A DNA stretch of 64,000 nt, from the NCBI RefSeq assembly GCF_000626635.1, contig NZ_CP007451.1:124001-188000 (forward strand), written 5' to 3'. The notes beneath the pieces are model-generated. The model was not told where the DNA came from and did no database searches. It saw only the letters and a program-made list of their open reading frames with translations. This DNA is from Draconibacterium orientale. GTDB taxonomy: Bacteria > Bacteroidota > Bacteroidia > Bacteroidales > Prolixibacteraceae. This document shows, piece after piece, positions 56,989 to 64,000 of the stretch (within the stretch, counting starts at the first letter, position 1; the number at the start of each line of letters is the position of its first letter). The position numbers and the translations under genes are program-made.

Positions 56989-57314
56989 AAAAAATCCTCT
57001 CTCATCGGGCTAAAAACATCGATCAGAATTCCCGGCTCCAAACAAAGCGCTCCGTGTAACATATTGGGCTCTATGTATAAACCATCGCCGGGCTCAACAA
57101 TTACTTTTTCGCCAGCCATGGTAAATTCAAACTTACCGCTTTCGCAATAAGTAGTTTGCGAATGAAAATGCGAATGTTCGGCACCAACGGCACCCTTCTC
57201 GAATTTTACTTTTACCATCATAATCTGGTTATCCCAGCCCATGATCTGGCGCGCCATGCCATTGCCAAGGTCTTCCCAGCGTTTACTGCTTCTTAATACT
57301 TTCTCGCTTGCCAT
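56985..57314 (-). CDS. KdgF-like cupin (unsaturated uronate ketonisation)
   Basis: 109 residues, a single cupin barrel. The metal ligands of KdgF are in place: His47 and His49 in EHSHFHSQTTY, Gln53, and His87 in PNMLHG. The C-terminus IDVFSPMREDFL is a marked KdgF signature. KdgF converts 4,5-unsaturated monouronates, produced from pectin or alginate by lyases, to linear keto-uronates. No lyase or uronate pathway gene is in the window, so this is a lone piece of such a pathway. It is divergent from HTCS-3 with 205 bp to its preferred start. Confidence 0.85.
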   Translation of the reverse strand: MASEKVLRSSKRWEDLGNGMARQIMGWDNQIMMVKVKFEKGAVGAEHSHFHSQTTYCESGKFEFTMAGEKVIVEPGDGLYIEPNMLHGALCLEPGILIDVFSPMREDFL

Positions 57315-57519
57315 AATCTATCGCTAATATTTAAAATAGTTGACCACACAAAACTAACAGATTTCCGGTACTGTTTTTAATTTTGAGCACCTACAAAACC
57401 ATGCTATTGTACTTTTTATAAATGCAAAATATTTGATTATATTTCCACCTGTTTCACATTGGACGCATTAAATGTTGGTTGCGCTAAGTCCAATGTTCGT
57501 TGCAAAACTGATCGATAAA

Positions 57520-60500
57520 ATGAATTACACATTAAATCAAAAACTTACTCTGTTTCTGTTAGTCATTTTCATTTTTACAACAGGAAAAATACAGGCACAG
57601 GCCGAGCTTAGTTTCGATATTTTTACACTTGAAGATGGTTTGCCCAATAACCAGATACAGTGTGTTTACCAGGATCACAAAGGCTGGATTTGGATTGGAA
57701 CCAGCCAGGGCCTTAGCCGGTTTAGCGGTTATAATTTTACCAACTTTTTGCCCGATTCGGAAGACTCATGTTCCCTGAGCGGACACCTCATCAGGGTAAT
57801 AAAAGAAGACGCTAAAGGAAATCTGCTGGTTGGTACCGAAAATGGCGGACTAAATATTTTCGATCGTGAAAAAGAAATTTTTTCGCAGCCCTTTAAATAC
57901 GATCCGGTTTATGGCGATAAAGATTTTTCGGTGAACGACATTGTTGAAAATCCCGACGGCTCGTTTTGGCTGGCCAGCGATTTTAACGTGCTGAAAATGG
58001 ACAGCACGGGAATGATTACACCGCTCAATCCGATAAAAGGAAAAGAAACTGCAGGCATCGAAGAAGTTTTTATCCGCAACCTGGCTTACGATAACCAGGA
58101 TAATTTGTGGATCGGAACAAACAATGGCGTGTATATTTACAACAAACATACTAATACGCTCGAACGCTTTGAACTCCCTTTCGGATCGGCACAAAACAAA
58201 GAAATTTGGGAACTGTTTTTGGATAACGACGGCGACCTTTGGATCGGAACCTATTCAATCGGTTTGTTTATTGTAAACACCAGCACAAAAAAGCTCAACA
58301 AAATAAACCTTAAGCCTGCTGCCGAACGCACCGAAACCATAAAAAGCCATTTCAAAAGGCGTGTTTGGCGATTACTGGATAGGCACCCGTGGAGGACTTT
58401 TTCTTTATTCTAAAAAAGCGGTGTAAAAGGTTTTTACCGGCACAACATTCAGGAACCGCGCAGCCTTTCCAACAATTCTGTGCTCAGCATTTTTCACGAT
58501 AACAAAGGAGAAACTTGGATTGGAACGCGTGGAGGATTAAACCTGCTGGCCAGAAGCAAACAGGTTTTTCATAGTTTTACGGCTCAACCCGACGATAACC
58601 GTTACCTCAACAGCAGCGCCATTTATACTTTCTGGATGGATAAAAGCGGCCGGCTTTGGTGCGGTACCGAAGATGGGGGAATTAATATCTACAATCCGAA
58701 AACCGGAACCTACCAATACCTGACAACCGAAGGAGAACCGGGATACACCATTGCACAAAACTGTGTTAAAGCCCTGGCTCCTGATAATAAGGGAAATCTT
58801 TGGGTGGCAACTTTTCTTGGTGGCATTGACATAATCGATCTGGCAACCGGAAAAATAAAAAACCATCGTCACCAGGCCAATGTTCCCGGAAGTTTATCCG
58901 ACAACCGGGTGTGGGATATTTGCATCGACGAAAACGAGCAAATCTGGATCGCCTCTTCGAAAGGAATTGATCGCTTCGATAAAAAAACAAACCTGTTTCT
59001 TCATTATCCGCAGTTAAACGGAAACGAGCAAATTACATGGATCGATAACGATTCGCAGGGAAATCTGTGGATGGGAAGTGATGATGAGCTAATCGTTTTT
59101 AACCAGCAAACTAACAAAATAAACCGTTGGTTCGAGCGTACACGCCACATGTTCGAGGATTCGCAGAACCAGATTTGGATTGCCACAAACGACAAAGGAC
59201 TAGCCAAATACTCGGCCCATAGTGGTGCGCTGAAATACTACGGCGAAGAAGAAGGGCTGGCCAACAACCAGGCACTCTGCATTTTGGAAGACGACGATAA
59301 AAATTTGTGGATAAGCACCTTAAACGGGCTCTCGAAATTTAATCCGGGAACCGAAATTTTTCACAACTACACCAGCAACGATGGCCTCGGGAACAACCAG
59401 TTTTGTTACGGAGCCGCATTAAAAGCCGACGACGGAGCACTTTTCTTTGGTACCGTTTCCGGTTTTAACGTTTTTAATCCGAACGAGATTAATGCCGAAG
59501 ACACGGATGTTCCACTGGTTTTTACCGATTTGAAAGTGTTTAATAAATCGGTTCCGATTGATAACGACAAAAAGGCAATTTTACCGCAAAGTATTACCGA
59601 AACAAAACACCTTACGTTTAACCACAAACAAAATGTATTTACCCTTGAGTTTGCCGCGCTGAATTACGTAAACAGCGAAAACAACCTGTACACCTACAAA
59701 CTTGAAGGTTTTAACACCAACTGGATCGAACCGAGTAAAAACCGCACAGCCACCTACACCAACCTGAATCCCGGTGATTATACCCTTCGCATAAAACGTG
59801 TAATTCCGGGGCAGGAGCGCGAAAGCAACGAGCTGCAACTGGCCATTTCCATTTTACCACCATTCTGGAAAACCAACTGGTTCCTGGGGCTGATTATCTT
59901 GCTGATCATTTCACTTATTTACACCATAATCCAGTTTTTCATCAATCGTGAAAAAATAAAATCGCAGTTAATCATTGAGCGTTCGAATGCAAAAAAACTG
60001 CATGAGATAGATATGATGAAACTGAAGTTTTTTACTAATATTTCGCACGAAATACGTACACCTTTAACACTTATTTTGGGGCCGCTTAATAAAATGATCC
60101 AATCAAAAACGCTGGACGGATCAACCAAAGAGAACCTGCATTTAATGCAGCGAAATGCACAAAACCTCGACCGGCTTATCAGTCAGTTACTGGATTTCAG
60201 GAAATTACAATCGGGGAATTTGAAACTGAACCTTACTGAAGCCGACATCGTTAGTTTTGTTCGCAATATTGTTGAATCGTTTAACCATTACGCCATTGAA
60301 AAAGACATAAAACTCACTTTTAACACGCTGAAAAAAAGACTGTTTGTGTCGTTCGATCCGGACAAGATCGAGAAAATTATTAATAACCTGCTAACCAATG
60401 CTTTTAAATACACCGAAGCACAGGGATCGGTAACGGTAAACCTCTCGTTGGTTTTCGACTCGGAGAATGAGGATTTTAGCGACGAAAGCGAAGAGAAACA

Positions 60501-61611
60501 ATACATTGAGATCAACATTAAAGATACCGGAAAAGGCATCTCGCGGAAAAATATCGACCGTATTTTTATGCGTTTTTTCCAGTCGGATGAAACCGATGCC
60601 AAAACCGGCGCGGGCATTGGGCTTGCTCTCGTTAAAGACCTGGTAAAATTACACAAAGGTGAAATTTTTGTTACCAGCAAAGAGGGTAAAGGAACACGTT
60701 TTACCATTCGCATTCCGTACAACGAAGGAACTGAAAGCAATAAAACCATTGCACCGGAAGTAACAACCAGTGTTCAGGAAATTAATCCGGCACCGGAAAC
60801 GGCAACCGTTCAACCTACCGACGAAAATTCAAAAATTATGCTGATTGTAGAAGATAATGCCGACGTTCGCCAGTTTATCAGTTCGCATTTTATGAACTTC
60901 TACCAGATTCACCAGGCAGTAAACGGTAAAGAAGGTTGGGAGAAAGCGCTGGAAGTGGTTCCCGATATAATTATCAGCGACATTATTATGCCCGAATCGG
61001 ATGGTTACGAGTTGTGCAAACGAATAAAAAACGACGAACGAACTTCGCATATTCCGGTGCTTTTACTCACCGCCATGCACTCGAAAGACCATGAGTTAAG
61101 AGGCTTAGCCAAAGGTGCTGACGATTACATAACAAAACCATTCGACCTGTCGGTGTTGCAGGCCAAAGTGGAAAATATGCTTTCTATCCGCGATTCGCTG
61201 AAAGAAAAATACACCTCAACAATGGTGCTCGAACCTACTAACGTAGTGCTGGCATCGCCCGACGAGAAATTCCTGAAACGTGTAGTTGATGTGATAGAAG
61301 AAAATATTGCCGACAGCGAACTGGATATCGAGAATTTTGCATTAAAAGTTGGAGTGAGCCGCATGCAACTGTACCGCAAATTGAATGCACTTACCAACAT
61401 GACCGTAAAAGAGTTCATCCGTCATATCCGCTTAAAACGAGCTACCCAATTGCTCGAACAGCAAAAGCTGAATATTTCGGAAGTTGCCTATCAGGTTGGC
61501 TTCAAAGATCTCTCCCATTTCCGCAAATGTTTTAAGCGCGAATTTGGTATGAGTGCCTCGGAATATCTTACAAATAAGAAAGTAGAAACAAGCCAGCCAA
61601 ACGAACGCTAA
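57520..61611 (+). pseudogene. Hybrid two-component system regulator HTCS-3 (two compensating homopolymer indels)
   Basis: Two same-frame segments (57472-58413 and 58480-61611) are separated by a stop, but the sequence between them encodes the missing propeller blade in another frame: AISKGVFGDYWIGTRGGLFL then YSKKSGVKGFYRHN. One extra A at 58341-58345 and one missing A at 58412-58417 explain this exactly and restore 1363 residues. I prefer the start at 57520, directly before the signal peptide (LTLFLLVIFIFTTGKIQAQ). Domains: propeller, Y_Y_Y, membrane helix (FLGLIILLIISLIYTIIQFF), kinase SHEIRTPL (His codon 60046), HATPase, receiver ISDIIMPESDG (Asp codon 60979) and AraC HTH. It most likely controls the susC operon just downstream. 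Confidence 0.85.
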
Positions 61612-61686
61612 TACACTAAGCCACAACACAATACCACAACACATGTTAATCATCTGACTTTATGACCGAGAAATTTATCCCGCCAT

Positions 61687-61742
61687 TTGGGAAATTTTGC
61701 CCTTATCGGGAAGGCGCCCATTTTATATTGGGAAATACCGCC
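61687..61742. promoter_or_regulatory. Two direct repeats, candidate HTCS-3 operator
   Basis: TTGGGAAATTTTGCC (61687-61701) and TTGGGAAATACCGCC (61728-61742) share TTGGGAAAT-N3-GCC exactly, 41 bp apart or about four helical turns. The second copy ends three bases before the candidate -33 box, as expected of an AraC-type activator. Confidence 0.6.
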
Positions 61743-61744
61743 AA

Positions 61745-61773
61745 TTTGTTTTGCGGCGCCTACACTATCTTGC
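61745..61773 (+). promoter_or_regulatory. Candidate promoter of the second susC operon
   Basis: TTTG (61745-61748) and TATCTTGC (61766-61773) have 17 bp between them and resemble the Bacteroidota -33 and -7 boxes. The weak -7 box and adjacent direct repeats suggest activator dependence. Confidence 0.5.
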
Positions 61774-61798
61774 ACATTGAAATTGAACGCCTAACTAA

Positions 61799-61906
61799 AT
61801 GAGTAAGATCAAACGAAAATTGAAAAAAACTGACGGGATGATCATCATCGCTACGATCGTCCTTATCATTCTGATCATAATCCTGATCAATCTCATTTTT
61901 AAATAA
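61799..61906 (+). CDS. Putative 35-residue single-helix membrane peptide
   Basis: An ATG frame of 35 codons lies directly after the susC-2 promoter candidate. It has a basic N-terminus (MSKIKRKLKK) and one hydrophobic helix rich in Ile and Leu ending NLIFK. If the promoter call is right it is the first gene of the transcript. No homologue is recognised, and it could be a chance frame in a leader with ATC repeats. Its low complexity (many ATC codons) argues for caution. Confidence 0.4.
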   Translation: MSKIKRKLKKTDGMIIIATIVLIILIIILINLIFK

Positions 61907-61967
61907 GCCGGATAATTCGTGGTGTTGAAACCAAATAAAAATTCTATAATAACCTAAAATGTGAAGT

Positions 61968-64000
61968 ATGGTAAATCTTAAACGAAAAAGTCGGAGTCTG
62001 CACTTAAGCAAGTTTCTTGCTATTGCAGCTTTGATTATGTTTCAAACAGTTCTTTCTTTTACCGCCTGGTCGCAAACCATTGCAGTAAAAGGGAATGTAA
62101 CCGACCAGGATTCCGGAGAAGGGCTTCCCGGAGTTAATGTTGTTGTAAAAGGAACTACCAACGGTACAATTACCCAGCCAGATGGTTCCTATGAACTTAA
62201 CGTAAGCCCAACCGCCACATTACAGTTTTCTTTTATCGGATATACAATCCAGGAGGTTCCTGTAAATAACCAAACCGAAATAAATGTTGCGCTTGAAATG
62301 GAGGCAACAGAACTGGAAGAAGTGGTGGCAATTGGTTACGGTACCGTAAAGAAAAGAGACATTACCGGATCGGTATCATCGGTAAGTGGTGAAGCGCTGG
62401 AAGCCATTCCGGTTACTTCGGCTGCCGAAGCAATGGCCGGACAAATGGCCGGTGTGCAGGTAATGGCCACTGAAGGATCGCCTGACGCCGAAATTAAAAT
62501 CCGTGTTCGAGGTGGCGGTTCTATCACTCAGGACAACTCGCCAATGTATATTGTTGATGGATTTCCGGTGAGTACAATATCGGATATTCCTGCCTCCGAA
62601 ATTCAATCGATCGACGTGTTGAAAGATGCATCGTCAACCGCAATTTACGGAGCACGTGGTGCAAACGGTGTAATTATTATTACCACTAAAAGCGGAAAAA
62701 CAGGAAAAGTATCAGTGAGCTACAACATGTACAGTGGTTTTAAAAATATTGCCAATACACTTAACACGTTAAGTGTTGAAGACTTTGTACACTGGCAGTA
62801 CGAACTTGCCAATTTACGCAACGAAGAAAACAACCTGCAATCGTACGAACGGTATTTTGGTAAATACCAGGATATCGATTTATATGCAGGACAAGTGGGT
62901 AACGACTGGATGGAACAGGTTTATGGCCGTACCGGACGCGTTTTTAACCACGATTTAAGTGTTCGCGGAGGATCGGAAAAATTTGCCTACAATTTCAGTT
63001 ACGCCGGTGTTAAAAATCGCGAAATCATGTTAGGATCGGATTATAAACGTGATAATGTGAACTTTAAATTAGATCACAACCCGGCTGACAATGTGAAGCT
63101 ATCTTACTCGATGCGTTACGCGCAGACAAAAATTGGAGGTGGTGGTGCCATCGAGCAAACCACAGCTACTCCAACCGATTCGCGTGTAAAACACTCCATG
63201 ATCTACTCTCCTATTCCATTGAACGGACTGGAAGATTATGCCGATGAAGAAGTTTCAAGTTATATGATCAACCCATTGACTGCTGTTGCTGATAACGATC
63301 AGGAGCAGAGAAGAACCACTCTGAATTTGGGTGCAAGTTTCCAGTGGGACATTATCGACGGTTTAACTTTTAAAACTGAAGTGGGTTACCAAACCTACGA
63401 CCTCGATCGCGATCGTTTTTACGGACCAAGTACCTACTACGTAAAAAACTACACCGACGCCGATTACCAGGGTTTACCGGCTGCCGAAATGGAAAAACGC
63501 AAACAGGAAACGTTCAGGAATACAAATACACTGAATTTCGACTTTAAAAACATTATTAATAATGAAGACCACAGCGTGAAGTTACTGGCAGGTCAGGAAA
63601 TACTTTACGGAAAATCGAGCACACTTACCGATATCGTTCAGGGATACCCGTCATTCTTTACTTCAAGCGAAGTATTTCGTTTAACAACGCAAGGCGTTCC
63701 GTTAAGTATCGATAATGAAATCAGTGCCGACAATAAACTGCTGTCGTTTTTTGGTCGTGCCAATTACGATTACAAAGGAAAATACCTCGTTTCTGCAACA
63801 TTCAGGGCCGACGGTTCAAGTAAATTTGCCGAAGGTAACCGCTGGGGCTATTTCCCATCGGCAGCTGTTGCATGGCGCATCTCGGAAGAAAGCTTTATGG
63901 AAGGCCTATCTTCAACACTCAGCAACTTAAAACTAAGAGTGAGCTACGGTACCGCCGGTAACAACAATATTGTATCGGGGCAAATGGTACAGGAATTCAG
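61968..64000 (+). CDS. SusC-like TonB-dependent transporter (partial, C-terminus off window)
   Basis: 677 codons are visible. The start ATG at 61968 follows an ATG-TGA at 61959 that cannot serve. Order: signal peptide (ends TAWSQT), CarboxypepD_reg domain (VKGNVTDQDSGEGLPGVNVV), the SusC motif LEEVVAIGYGTVKKRDITGSV, plug domain (MYIVDGFPVS; IQSIDVLKDASSTAIYGARG) and the first part of the barrel. It differs clearly from the SusC at the left edge. A partner susD is expected to the right of the window. It lies downstream of HTCS-3 and the candidate operator. Confidence 0.96.
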   Translation, partial: MVNLKRKSRSLHLSKFLAIAALIMFQTVLSFTAWSQTIAVKGNVTDQDSGEGLPGVNVVVKGTTNGTITQPDGSYELNVSPTATLQFSFIGYTIQEVPVNNQTEINVALEMEATELEEVVAIGYGTVKKRDITGSVSSVSGEALEAIPVTSAAEAMAGQMAGVQVMATEGSPDAEIKIRVRGGGSITQDNSPMYIVDGFPVSTISDIPASEIQSIDVLKDASSTAIYGARGANGVIIITTKSGKTGKVSVSYNMYSGFKNIANTLNTLSVEDFVHWQYELANLRNEENNLQSYERYFGKYQDIDLYAGQVGNDWMEQVYGRTGRVFNHDLSVRGGSEKFAYNFSYAGVKNREIMLGSDYKRDNVNFKLDHNPADNVKLSYSMRYAQTKIGGGGAIEQTTATPTDSRVKHSMIYSPIPLNGLEDYADEEVSSYMINPLTAVADNDQEQRRTTLNLGASFQWDIIDGLTFKTEVGYQTYDLDRDRFYGPSTYYVKNYTDADYQGLPAAEMEKRKQETFRNTNTLNFDFKNIINNEDHSVKLLAGQEILYGKSSTLTDIVQGYPSFFTSSEVFRLTTQGVPLSIDNEISADNKLLSFFGRANYDYKGKYLVSATFRADGSSKFAEGNRWGYFPSAAVAWRISEESFMEGLSSTLSNLKLRVSYGTAGNNNIVSGQMVQEF

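Noticed and set aside
1-64000. A complete anti-phage or biosynthetic system
   Set aside because: I looked for restriction, retron, CBASS, toxin-antitoxin and NRPS/PKS signatures in the coding set and found none.
1-64000. tRNA and rRNA genes
   Set aside because: No cloverleaf with a conserved GTTCRA T-loop and no rRNA-like sequence was noticed, though a covariance search was not possible.

Overview
The window is chromosomal DNA of a carbohydrate-degrading Bacteroidota. The evidence is SusC/SusD pairs, three hybrid two-component regulators (HTCS), a Nudix-type AraR, TAnnTTTG-like -7 promoter boxes and the near absence of Shine-Dalgarno sites. The gene set (Pfl/FocA fermentation, an SSS sugar symporter, MacAB-like export) fits a marine or gut Marinilabiliales/Prolixibacteraceae-like facultative anaerobe; that placement is an inference. 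I found no rRNA, tRNA, CRISPR array or phage region.

Layout. 1-6000 (minus) holds a polysaccharide-utilisation operon: esterase, susC, susD (susD runs off the left edge). It is divergent from HTCS-1 (6050-10076), which carries a one-base homopolymer frameshift. An IS1595-family element with clear ends (10109-11102) and an IS1182-family element (14198-15982) bracket an aldo/keto reductase, a PfkB sugar kinase and a small secreted protein. 16065-23620 (minus) is a complete L-arabinose operon in the order araR-araA-symporter-araD-araB-galM. It is preceded on the same strand by a DUF5695-like protein and a GH51 arabinofuranosidase, so polymer attack, uptake, isomerisation, phosphorylation and epimerisation sit together.

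29223-35886 is a TolC/MacA/MacB-type export operon ending in a LytS/LytTR sensor-regulator pair. 35994-37289 holds a hemerythrin-like protein and a directly abutting LuxR-type regulator. A CDF metal exporter is divergent from the pflB-pflA-focA formate module (38708-42721), which has a perfect 18-bp palindrome upstream. A MITE-like element (43371-43532) touches the stop codon of an OxyR with the canonical C199/C208 pair; oxyR is divergent from dps across a large inverted repeat. A frameshifted beta-lactamase-like hydrolase, a Tat-type carboxylesterase, a truncated esterase remnant and a PA14-containing GH31 follow.

The right end holds HTCS-2 (52563-56777, intact), a KdgF-like cupin, HTCS-3 (57520-61611, two compensating homopolymer indels) and the start of a second SusC (61968 onward). 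Upstream of that SusC is a promoter with two direct repeats 41 bp apart, a good candidate HTCS-3 operator, and a possible 35-residue membrane peptide. Five one-base homopolymer discrepancies in four genes suggest consensus sequencing errors. I saw no clear novel defence or biosynthetic system; the strongest new leads are the candidate regulatory sites and repeat families.
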